The translations under genes were made by a program, and so were the position numbers. The notes under the pieces were generated by a model that was not told the origin of the DNA, did not search any database, and saw nothing but the letters and a program-made list of their open reading frames with translations. This document shows positions 1-7,894 of a DNA stretch of 64,000 nucleotides, one piece after another (within the stretch, counting starts at the first letter, position 1; each line of letters starts with the position of its first letter). This DNA is from Neofamilia sp964346535. GTDB lineage: Bacteria; Bacillota; Clostridia; Tissierellales; Peptoniphilaceae. Location: contig CAYFUN010000001.1 of NCBI GenBank assembly GCA_964346535.1, positions 134,756 to 198,755 of the forward strand, given 5' to 3'.

Positions 1-1232
1 GTCATAGAAAGATTATGAGGGTTATTTCCCTTTAGGTATAAAGCCTTTCTTTGATCAACTCCAAACCTATGTTGTTCGTCAATAATAGTTAGGCCCAGAT
101 TATTAAATTCTACTCCTTCTTGGATTAGAGAATGAGTTCCAATTATAATATCAATTTCTTTGTTTTTTAATTTATCTAATATTAGATTTTTATCGCTTTC
201 AGATGTTGATCCTGTTAAAAGCTCTATTTTAGGACCAAAGGCTGAAAGATCCTTATAAAAACTTTTAAAATGTTGTTTAGCAAGTATTTCCGTTGGAACC
301 ATTAGGGCAGTTTGATATCCATTTAAATAAGTTAAATAAGCTGCCAGAGAAGCTACAATAGTCTTTCCAGATCCTACATCTCCTTGTAATAGTCTATTCA
401 TACTTTTAGATTCTAAGTCTGTAAAAATTTCTTCAGTAACTTTTTTTTGGGCACTAGTTAATGAAAAAGGAAAAGAACTAATATATTTATCAATTTTATT
501 TTTATATTTTATATAAGAAATATTTGGCCCACGTTTTATTGCCGACCTATAGTTAGTCCTATCTAAACTTGCTTGTAATATAAATATTTCATCAAAGGCA
601 AGTCTTTTTCTTGCACTTTCCAGGTCTTTATAAGATTTTGGATAGTGAATGTTTTTTATTGCAGTTTTTAAATCCACAAGTTTTAATTCTTTTAACAGCT
701 CATTGGATAGATAATCTTCAATAGAGTTGCAATGTTCATCTATTGCTAATTTTAATAATTTTCTCATAAAATTATTAGTTAGACCTGCAGTTAAATTATA
801 AATAGGATTAAAAACTCCAATGTCAGCTTTCTTTATGATTTGACCTTGGACAATTTGTAAGCCGTTTATATTATTTTTTATCTGACCATAAATATATTTT
901 TTGTATCCTGCTTTAAAATAATTTTTTAAAAAAGAGCTATTAAAAAAAACTAGCTCTGCTGTGTCTACTCCATCTGAAACTAAAACTGACATAATATCTA
1001 AATTAGACCTAGTCCTTCTTATTGTTGGATTAGATAAAATTTCAACATAAAAAAGGCCTTTTTCGGCAATTTTATCCTTAAACTTATATGTAGTTGATAA
1101 GTCTTCATAGGCTCTAGGATAATATCTAAGGCAATCATAGACCGTATAAATATTTATTTTATTAAGGAGCTGGTTCATTTTTGGACCAACTCCTTTTAAT
1201 TCAGATATTTTTATATTTTTTAAATCTCTCAT
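1..1232 (-). CDS. recG: ATP-dependent DNA helicase RecG (partial, C-terminal end beyond window)
   Basis: RecG remodels stalled replication forks and Holliday junctions in the cytoplasm. About 410 N-terminal residues are present of a protein usually near 680; the window edge removes the rest. Seen: an N-terminal wedge/OB region, Walker A GDVGSGKT (encoded near 375-400) and the DEQHRFG Walker B box (near 63-85), both typical of RecG. The start ATG overlaps the fakA stop codon as TAATG, so it is translationally coupled to fakA and belongs to the asp23-fakA-recG operon, a standard Firmicutes order. No internal stop or frameshift was noticed in the visible part. Confidence 0.95.
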   Translation of the reverse strand, partial: MRDLKNIKISELKGVGPKMNQLLNKINIYTVYDCLRYYPRAYEDLSTTYKFKDKIAEKGLFYVEILSNPTIRRTRSNLDIMSVLVSDGVDTAELVFFNSSFLKNYFKAGYKKYIYGQIKNNINGLQIVQGQIIKKADIGVFNPIYNLTAGLTNNFMRKLLKLAIDEHCNSIEDYLSNELLKELKLVDLKTAIKNIHYPKSYKDLESARKRLAFDEIFILQASLDRTNYRSAIKRGPNISYIKYKNKIDKYISSFPFSLTSAQKKVTEEIFTDLESKSMNRLLQGDVGSGKTIVASLAAYLTYLNGYQTALMVPTEILAKQHFKSFYKDLSAFGPKIELLTGSTSESDKNLILDKLKNKEIDIIIGTHSLIQEGVEFNNLGLTIIDEQHRFGVDQRKALYLKGNNPHNLSM

Positions 1233-2845
1233 TATTCTATTGAAATTATATAATAGTATAGTGGTTGACCACCATAATTAAGCTCAACGTCCATGTCTGG
1301 ATAAAGTTCTTCGATTTTTTCTAAAAATTCTTCTGCTTCTTCTTCACTAGTGTCTTCACCATAATAGATGGAAATCAAACTTAAATCTTCATCATAAAGT
1401 TTTTTTACTAAGTCTACAGACACATCATTTATATTCTTGCCTTTTTGAACAATATCTTTGCCAGTAATAGCTATAATATCTCCTTCTTTAATATCTGAGC
1501 CATTAAACTTAGTTTCTCTTACAGCATAGGTAACTTCTCCTACTTTCATGTGTTCAATTGCATCTTTTGCAGCTGCCATTATATCTTCAGGATTTTCTTC
1601 GCTAATACCACTGAATATTGCAGTTACACCCTCTGGCATTGACCTACTTGGGATAACATAAACATTTTTATCTGAAAGTGATTTTACCTGTTCTGCAGCT
1701 AAAATTATGTTTGAATTATTTGGTAAAATAAATATATTTTCAGCTTTTAGATCATTTACAGCTGACAACAAGTCTTCTGTAGAAGGATTCATTGTTTGGC
1801 CACCTGCAATAATTTTAGCTACACCTAAGCTTTCAAAAACTTCTGAGAAGCCATCACCTGCAGAAACAGCAATAAAGGCATTTTTATATACTTTATCATC
1901 CTCAACTTTTACTTGCTTTTTGTCTTCAATTTTTAATTTAGTATTGGCAACTTCTATTTCATATAGCTTACCATAAGCAAGGCCTTTTTCTAAAACCTTT
2001 CCAGGGTTATTAGTATTTAATGATAAAAACAAAGAGTCTTCATTACTACTTACTTCTACATTGCTTGCAAAGTCATTTAAAAATATTTTAAATTCCGCCA
2101 CAGCTATTTTAACCATTTTAGGATCATTTAATTTTATACTAAATGATGTAGAATAATCATAGTCACTTGTGCTTGTAGCTTCAACTTTTATAGGTTGGGC
2201 TTCATCAGAATCTAAAATGCTTTTGTCGCCCATTAGATAAATTAAAGCTCCTTCCACTAAGCATAGAAGTCCTTTACCTCCAGCATCTACTACGCCAGAT
2301 TCTTTTAATATTGGCAATAAGTCAGGTGTCCTGTCAAGAGACTTTACTCCTTCATTATAGACAAATTCAACAAATTCAACTACATTGTTCTTATTTTTAG
2401 GATACTTCTTTGCGGCCTTAGCCATATCCTTAGAAACTGTAAGTATGGTTCCTTCTGTTGGCTTCATAACAGCATTATAAGCAACTTCAGACGCCCTATT
2501 AAAGGCCTTAATTAAATCTGAAACTTCTAAAAAATTCTTATCTTCAGGAATTGTTTCAACAAAGCCTCTAATTAACTGAGAAAGTATAACTCCTGAGTTA
2601 CCTCTAGCTCCAAGTAAGGATCCCTTGCTAAAGCTAGATAAAAAACCTTTTATTGTATTTGCGTTTGAATCATTAGCTACTTTTACAGCAGACTTAATTG
2701 TCATATTCATATTTGTTCCTGTATCTCCATCTGGAACAGGAAAAACATTTAGGTCATTAACAATATTTTTATTTATGGAAAGATTGTTTGAAGCAGCTAA
2801 AACGCAATCTTTTATAATATTTAATTCTAATTGGTTCAAATCCAT
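1232..2845 (-). CDS. fakA: Fatty acid kinase catalytic subunit FakA-like (DAK2 domain, YloV family)
   Basis: In characterised Firmicutes FakA phosphorylates exogenous fatty acids carried by FakB proteins, making acyl-phosphates that PlsX/PlsY feed into phospholipids. The 537-residue length is normal. The N-terminal DhaL/DAK2 domain (about residues 9-200) carries the Mg-ATP motif PVPDGDTGTNM (DGD at 39-41) and GARGNSGV (79-85). A middle region and a C-terminal DegV-like domain (about 325-535) follow. It sits 8 bases after asp23 and overlaps recG by one base. plsX is in the same window, so both ends of the route are encoded here. FakA activity is inferred from family, and no fakB is seen in the window. 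Confidence 0.9.
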   Translation of the reverse strand: MDLNQLELNIIKDCVLAASNNLSINKNIVNDLNVFPVPDGDTGTNMNMTIKSAVKVANDSNANTIKGFLSSFSKGSLLGARGNSGVILSQLIRGFVETIPEDKNFLEVSDLIKAFNRASEVAYNAVMKPTEGTILTVSKDMAKAAKKYPKNKNNVVEFVEFVYNEGVKSLDRTPDLLPILKESGVVDAGGKGLLCLVEGALIYLMGDKSILDSDEAQPIKVEATSTSDYDYSTSFSIKLNDPKMVKIAVAEFKIFLNDFASNVEVSSNEDSLFLSLNTNNPGKVLEKGLAYGKLYEIEVANTKLKIEDKKQVKVEDDKVYKNAFIAVSAGDGFSEVFESLGVAKIIAGGQTMNPSTEDLLSAVNDLKAENIFILPNNSNIILAAEQVKSLSDKNVYVIPSRSMPEGVTAIFSGISEENPEDIMAAAKDAIEHMKVGEVTYAVRETKFNGSDIKEGDIIAITGKDIVQKGKNINDVSVDLVKKLYDEDLSLISIYYGEDTSEEEAEEFLEKIEELYPDMDVELNYGGQPLYYYIISIE

Positions 2846-2853
2846 CCTCCACT

Positions 2854-3207
2854 CTAGTCTACTCTAACACCTTGAACAATAACATTGACATGGTCAACAT
2901 CAAGTCCAGTAAATTGTTTTATATTATACTTTACATTATCTACAATATTTTGTGCAACGACTTCAATTTTCATGCCATATTCTAAAATTACATTTAAATC
3001 AATACTTACGTCATTATCATCGATATTGACTAAAATGCCTTTGGTTATATAGTCAAGTTTTAGAAGTTCAAAAATTCCTTCTTTTGTATTTTTTGAAGCC
3101 ATTCCCACTATACCATAACTTTGTAGAGCAGAATGTCCAGCTATAGTAGCTATAACATCAGATTCTAATACTATAGTACCTAATTCATTTTCAAATTTTA
3201 TAGACAT
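2854..3207 (-). CDS. Asp23/Gls24 family envelope stress response protein (YloU)
   Basis: A small 117-residue Asp23/Gls24 (DUF322) protein. Members are abundant, membrane-associated through partners, and linked to alkaline or envelope stress; the molecular role is unclear. Seen: the family pattern with I-A-G-H-S near residue 25 and a C-terminal V-N-V-I-V-Q-G-V-R segment. I chose the inner ATG at 3207 because a strong GGAGGTAG site sits just upstream; an ATG four codons earlier overlaps that site. First gene of the asp23-fakA-recG operon. In bacilli rpmB usually precedes this gene; here pnp lies upstream instead. Confidence 0.9.
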   Translation of the reverse strand: MSIKFENELGTIVLESDVIATIAGHSALQSYGIVGMASKNTKEGIFELLKLDYITKGILVNIDDNDVSIDLNVILEYGMKIEVVAQNIVDNVKYNIKQFTGLDVDHVNVIVQGVRVD

Positions 3208-3285
3208 AACTACCTCCATAATTTAATCTTATTATTATTTTATCACATTTAAGCCATTTTTTAAATTAAAAAAGGTTACATAAGT

Positions 3286-3315
3286 ATTATACCCTAATAC
3301 CTATATAACCCTCAA
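3286..3315 (-). promoter_or_regulatory. Candidate promoter for asp23-fakA-recG
   Basis: On the minus strand TTGAGG (3310-3315) and TATAAT (3286-3291) are 18 bases apart, about 80 bases upstream of the asp23 start. The -10 box is perfect and the -35 matches in four positions. No clear terminator for pnp is visible just before it, so some readthrough from pnp is possible. Confidence 0.55.
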
Positions 3316-3333
3316 ATCTTATTTCTTATCTTT

Positions 3334-5427
3334 TTATTCGTTTTTATCAGATTTTTCTAATAAGGCTTTTCTAGAAAGATTAATTCTTCCCATTTTATCT
3401 ATTTCGATAACTTTAACGTCTATTAGGTCTCCAACTTTTACAACATCTTCAACCTTATTAACTCTTTCATTTGAAAGTTTAGAAATATGAACCATACCTT
3501 CTTTGCCCTTTACTAATTCTACAAAGGCGCCAAAGTTAGTTATTCTTACTACCTTACCGCGATAGATTTCGCCAACTTCTACTTCTTTTACAATTGACTC
3601 TATTATTTCCATAGCCTTCTTTGCATCATCAGGATTTTCACAAATAATAAAGATTTTTCCATCGTCTTCAATATCAATTTTTACTTCTGTATCTTCTATA
3701 ATCTTATTTATAGTCTTTCCACCAGAGCCTATAACTTCACCAATCTTTTCAGGGTCAATAGTCATAGTAAATATCTTTGGAGCATACTTAGAAAGTTCTT
3801 TTCTTGGATCTGCAATTGTATTTGCCATGCTGTCTAAAATAAACAATCTAGCTTTTTTTGCCTTTTCTAAGGCTTGTCTTAATATGTTCTCATCTATACC
3901 ATCAATTTTAATGTCCATTTGAATTGCAGTTATACCTTCAGCAGTACCTGCAACCTTAAAGTCCATGTCTCCAAGATGGTCTTCTAGACCTTGAATATCA
4001 GTTAATATTGTTACATCTTCACCATCTTTAATAAGACCCATAGCTATACCTGCAACAGGTGCACTAATAGGAACTCCACCATCCATTAAGGCTAAAGTTG
4101 AACCACAAACAGATGCCTGTGATGACGAACCGTTGGAAGATAATACTTCAGAAACAACTCTTATAGCATAAGGAAAATCTTCAACACTTGGCAAAACTGG
4201 AAGTAGTGCTTTTTCAGCCAAGGCTCCGTGGCCAATTTCTCTTCTACCAGGGCTTCTAAGCGGTTTAGTATCCCCCACTGAGAAAGGCGGGAAGTTATAA
4301 TGGTGCATATATCTTTTTCCTTCGCTTTCATCTAGGCCATCTAAAGTTTGTCCTTCTGCAATAGAGCCTAGGGTTAAAATTGAAAGTACTTGAGTTTGAC
4401 CTCTTGTAAACAAACCAGATCCATGAGTTCTTGGTAATAAAGAAACTTCAGAACTTAGTTTTCTTATTTCGTCAAACTTTCTTCCGTCTGGTCTCTCACC
4501 GTCTTTTATAATCTGCTCTCTAAAAACGCTAGCAATTATATTTTCTATATATTCACTAATTTTACCTATTTCTTCTTCATAGTCAGAATCGAACTTTTCA
4601 TGAATTTCTTTTTTAGCTGCTTCAGTTAGTTTTACTCTTGCTATTTTGTCAGAATTTTTCATAGCAGCAGAAATTTTTTCTCTACCAAAGTCGTTGACTT
4701 TATCAAATAACTCTTGATTTATTTCTGGCTTAATAACTGGATCTTTAACTACATTAAGGTCTTTTTGAATTTCCTTAATAAATTTGCAAATCCTCTTTAT
4801 TTCTTCATGGCCTTTGAGAATAGCTTGTAAAACAATTTCTTCAGAAAGAATGCCAACCTCAGCTTCAATCATCATAATTGCTTCTTCTGTACCTGAAATA
4901 ACTAAGTACATTTGAGAGATTTCTCTTTGGTCAGTATTTGGGTTGATAATGTATTCGCCATCAATATATCCTACTGCAACTGATCCAATTGGACCCATAA
5001 AAGGTATTGGTGAAATTGATAAAGCAATAGATGCTCCATTCATTGCAGCAATTTCTGGGCTATTTTCTATATCAGTAGATAAAACTGTTGAGATAAGTTG
5101 AACATCATTTTTATATCCTTCTGGGAATAAAGGTCTTATTGGTCTATCAATTAGTCTAGAGGTTAGAACAGCATTTTCTGTAGGCCTACCCTCTCTTTTT
5201 ATAAAACCACCTGGGATTTTTCCTGCAGCATATGATTTTTCAACATATTCTACAGTAAGTGGAAAGAAGTCAATTCCCTCTCTTGGTTCTTTAGAGGCAG
5301 TAGCAGTATTTAAAACTACTGTATCTCCATATCTTACTAAACAGGCTCCAGATGCTTGTTCAGCTACTTTTCCGATAGTAACTTCTAAGGTTCTACCTGC
5401 TAAATCATATGAATATTTTTTCTCCAT
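3334..5427 (-). CDS. pnp: Polyribonucleotide nucleotidyltransferase (PNPase)
   Basis: PNPase degrades RNA 3' to 5' by phosphorolysis and takes part in mRNA turnover. The 697-residue protein has two RNase PH domains (about 10-140 and 310-460) joined by a helical segment. A KH domain with GSGGK starts at about residue 567, and an S1 domain starts at about 618. The frame is open 13 codons further upstream, but that extension crosses a hairpin; the ATG at 5427 has a GGAGGA site a few bases before it and starts the usual MEKKYSYDLAGR. It follows rpsO as in many bacteria. Confidence 0.97.
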   Translation of the reverse strand: MEKKYSYDLAGRTLEVTIGKVAEQASGACLVRYGDTVVLNTATASKEPREGIDFFPLTVEYVEKSYAAGKIPGGFIKREGRPTENAVLTSRLIDRPIRPLFPEGYKNDVQLISTVLSTDIENSPEIAAMNGASIALSISPIPFMGPIGSVAVGYIDGEYIINPNTDQREISQMYLVISGTEEAIMMIEAEVGILSEEIVLQAILKGHEEIKRICKFIKEIQKDLNVVKDPVIKPEINQELFDKVNDFGREKISAAMKNSDKIARVKLTEAAKKEIHEKFDSDYEEEIGKISEYIENIIASVFREQIIKDGERPDGRKFDEIRKLSSEVSLLPRTHGSGLFTRGQTQVLSILTLGSIAEGQTLDGLDESEGKRYMHHYNFPPFSVGDTKPLRSPGRREIGHGALAEKALLPVLPSVEDFPYAIRVVSEVLSSNGSSSQASVCGSTLALMDGGVPISAPVAGIAMGLIKDGEDVTILTDIQGLEDHLGDMDFKVAGTAEGITAIQMDIKIDGIDENILRQALEKAKKARLFILDSMANTIADPRKELSKYAPKIFTMTIDPEKIGEVIGSGGKTINKIIEDTEVKIDIEDDGKIFIICENPDDAKKAMEIIESIVKEVEVGEIYRGKVVRITNFGAFVELVKGKEGMVHISKLSNERVNKVEDVVKVGDLIDVKVIEIDKMGRINLSRKALLEKSDKNE

Positions 5428-5448
5428 ATTTCCTCCAATATTATAACT

Positions 5449-5471
5449 AAAGAGTGGGAAACCCACTCTTT
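5449..5471 (-). terminator. rpsO-pnp intergenic hairpin (processing site or weak terminator)
   Basis: A 10-bp perfect stem (5449-5458 with 5462-5471) with a 3-base loop lies between the rpsO stop and the pnp ribosome binding site. The long T run follows the stem on the plus strand; on the transcribed minus strand only TTT follows, so it should terminate poorly there. In E. coli the rpsO-pnp spacer holds a terminator and an RNase III site controlling pnp. A similar role is inference. Confidence 0.5.
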
Positions 5472-5479
5472 TTTTGTAC

Positions 5480-5749
5480 CTATATTCCTCTAATACCTAA
5501 TTTATCAATAAGTTCTCTGTACTCATCAATATCTTTTTCTTTTAGGTATTTTAGTAGTCCCCTTCTCATACCAACCATCTTTAAAAGTCCTCTTCTTGAG
5601 TGATGGTCATTTTTATGAGTCTTTAAATGTTCAGTTAGAGATTGAATTCTGTAAGTTAGAATTGCAATTTGAACATTTGCAGAACCTGTATCATTGTCGC
5701 TAATTTTGTACTCATCAATTATTCTTTGTTTTTCTTCTTTAGTAATCAT
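5480..5749 (-). CDS. rpsO: 30S ribosomal protein S15
   Basis: S15 is a primary binder of the 16S rRNA central domain and helps join the subunits. The 89-residue length and conserved blocks are canonical, including the central HKNDHHSRRGLL segment and LKYLKEKD near the end. A GGAGGA-type site precedes the ATG. It has its own upstream leader and probable promoter and is followed by pnp. Unlike Bacillus, where ribF directly precedes rpsO, here ligA, pcrA, deoD and a GNAT gene lie between ribF and rpsO. Confidence 0.98.
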   Translation of the reverse strand: MITKEEKQRIIDEYKISDNDTGSANVQIAILTYRIQSLTEHLKTHKNDHHSRRGLLKMVGMRRGLLKYLKEKDIDEYRELIDKLGIRGI

Positions 5750-5776
5750 TTTTTTCCTCCATAAATATTCTTAGCA

Positions 5777-5834
5777 ATTACCTAGTGGACGCCGAGGTAC
5801 GTTTCACAAAGTAATCGACTTATAAATAATACCA
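5777..5834 (-). promoter_or_regulatory. rpsO leader: extended -10 promoter and structured S15 leader candidate
   Basis: On the minus strand TGGTATTAT (5826-5834) is an extended -10 element with no good -35. About ten bases on begins a foldable segment. ATTAC (5811-5815) pairs with GTAAT (5777-5781), enclosing a GTG/CAC helix (5805-5807 with 5785-5787) and ACG/CGT. S15 represses its own mRNA through leader structures in several phyla, so an autoregulatory role is plausible, but I did not match it to a described class. Confidence 0.4.
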
Positions 5835-5923
5835 TATAAGTTAGTATTTGTATAGTTTTTATACGATTTTTTTACTTTTATTTTAAAATAAAGTTAAATA
5901 TTTTATACAAGCAAAGATTATAC

Positions 5924-7894
5924 TTAGAGCTTTAAGTCTTTTAAAAAATCTTCCAACTTTTCCTCAGATATTATTGGTATATTTAATTCTTGGGCTTTAT
6001 CGTACTTAGACCCAGGTTTGTCTCCGACTAAAACATAAGATGTGTTTTTAGTTACGCTTGATGAAACCTTGCCTGAGTTTTTTGTAATTATTTCTTCTAA
6101 ATCCTTTCTTTTATATGAAGCAAAGGATCCTGTAATTACAAAGCTTTGTCCTTCTAATTTTTTACTCTTGTCATCTTTGTTTGGATAGATAATTTGAACT
6201 CCAAGGTCAAATAGGTCTTCAATAACTTCTAAAACTTGAGGATTAGAAAAATATGCATATATATTGTGGGCAGTTATTGGTCCAATATCATCTAATGATG
6301 CAAGATACTCTTCACTAGCAGCCTTTAATTCTTCAAAATTATTAAAGTGACTTGCTAAGTCTAAGGCAGTTTTTTCTCCAACATTTTGTATGCCTAGGGA
6401 ATTTATAAAGTTATTAAAGGGAACTTTTTTGCTAGCTTCAATTGCATTTAGCATATTATTAATTTTTTTGTCTCTAAAACCTTCAAGTTTTTCAAAGTCT
6501 TCTCTTGTTAGTGTATAGAAGTCTGATATTTTTTTAATGTCATGGATGTCAATAAGTTGTTGAATAGTTTTTTCACTTAGGCCATCTATGTTCATAGCGT
6601 TTTTTGAAACAAAGTATGTTAGCCTAGCTAAAAGCTGTGGCTGACAAGACAAGGTGTTGTTACAAAATAAATGGGCGCCTATTTCTTCTAACTTTGTATG
6701 ACAGGCTGGACAATATTCTGGCTTTTTTATTTCAATAGTATCTCCATAAGAATTATCAGCTGATAAAATCTCTGGTATAACATCATTAGATCTTCTAACA
6801 AGTACTTCTGAATTAATTCTTATGTCTTTTGATGCAATGAAATTATAATTGTTTAAAGTAGCCCTTGATATGGTTACCCCATCTATCTCAATTGGCTCAA
6901 GGATAGCAGAGGGAGTTACCTTTGAAGTTCTTCCTACATTCCAAACTACATCAAGTAACTTAGTGTATCTTTCTTCTGCTTCAAATTTATAGGCAATGGC
7001 CCATCTAGGAAACTTATTGGTATAGCCTAATTTTTGTCTATAGGATAGGTCATTTACCTTAATAACAACTCCATCAATTAAAAAGTCTAAGTCATTTCTA
7101 ATATTCTCAATAAATTTAATTTTTTCAATCACTTGGTCTATGTTTTTACAGACAAAATAATTTTGATTTACTGGAAATCCATTTTCTTCTAAAAAATCTT
7201 TAGCATCTGTATCCTTTTTTATGCCTGGCCAATTTGTATTTATATTGTAAAAATAAGCAGAAATATTTCTCTTAGTTATTACTGAAGTATCTAAGTTCCT
7301 AATTGCTCCTGCAGCTGCATTCCTCGCATTTTTTAAAATATCTTCGTCATCTAATGAGTTTAGATAATTAAATGTTGAAAGGGGCATATAAGCTTCTCCA
7401 ACTATTTCAAAAAATTCTTTTTCCTTTATTGAGAATGGAATGTTTTTCATTCTTCTAACTTGTTCAGTAATATTTTCTCCAACAAAACCATTGCCTCTAG
7501 TAGCAGCAGATTTAAAAATTCCATCTTCATAAGTCAAGGCTATAGTTAAACCGTCAAACTTTAACTCAACAACATAATCCAGCTCATTAACTGACAAAAG
7601 ATTTTTTATTCTATTATCAAAGTCATAAAGGCCTTGGTAGCTTTGAGATTTGTCTAAACTATATAGCCTAAAAACATGGTTGTGTTTTTCAAATTTAGTT
7701 AGTATTAAATCCCCTACCCTTTGGGTTGGTGAATTAGAAAAAATTATTCCAGTTTCTGCTTCTAGCTTTTCTAACTTTTCATAATTTCTATCATATTCAG
7801 AATCTGAAACCATTGGTTCATCTAAGGTATAATAATGATAAGACCAGGTATTTAACTGGTCAATTAAATTTTTAATTTCTTCTAACTTAGTCAT
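5924..7894 (-). CDS. ligA: NAD-dependent DNA ligase LigA
   Basis: LigA seals nicks in replication and repair using NAD+. The 656-residue protein shows the adenylation motif KFDG with Lys112, an NTPase/OB core and a Cys zinc finger (CPACH...CNNTLSC). Helix-hairpin-helix repeats and a C-terminal BRCT domain follow. The usual H-x-x-P-M-L-S-L segment reads H-N-H-V-F-R-L-Y-S-L, a divergent version. The start ATG at 7894 follows GGAGGTTATTA and overlaps the last 8 bases of pcrA; the frame runs nine codons further up without a binding site. pcrA-ligA pairing is common in Firmicutes. Confidence 0.97.
   Translation of the reverse strand: MTKLEEIKNLIDQLNTWSYHYYTLDEPMVSDSEYDRNYEKLEKLEAETGIIFSNSPTQRVGDLILTKFEKHNHVFRLYSLDKSQSYQGLYDFDNRIKNLLSVNELDYVVELKFDGLTIALTYEDGIFKSAATRGNGFVGENITEQVRRMKNIPFSIKEKEFFEIVGEAYMPLSTFNYLNSLDDEDILKNARNAAAGAIRNLDTSVITKRNISAYFYNINTNWPGIKKDTDAKDFLEENGFPVNQNYFVCKNIDQVIEKIKFIENIRNDLDFLIDGVVIKVNDLSYRQKLGYTNKFPRWAIAYKFEAEERYTKLLDVVWNVGRTSKVTPSAILEPIEIDGVTISRATLNNYNFIASKDIRINSEVLVRRSNDVIPEILSADNSYGDTIEIKKPEYCPACHTKLEEIGAHLFCNNTLSCQPQLLARLTYFVSKNAMNIDGLSEKTIQQLIDIHDIKKISDFYTLTREDFEKLEGFRDKKINNMLNAIEASKKVPFNNFINSLGIQNVGEKTALDLASHFNNFEELKAASEEYLASLDDIGPITAHNIYAYFSNPQVLEVIEDLFDLGVQIIYPNKDDKSKKLEGQSFVITGSFASYKRKDLEEIITKNSGKVSSSVTKNTSYVLVGDKPGSKYDKAQELNIPIISEEKLEDFLKDLKL

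Noticed and set aside
5428..5466. Upstream ATG for pnp at 5466
   Set aside because: The extension is encoded by the rpsO-pnp hairpin and lacks a binding site; ATG 5427 has GGAGGA.
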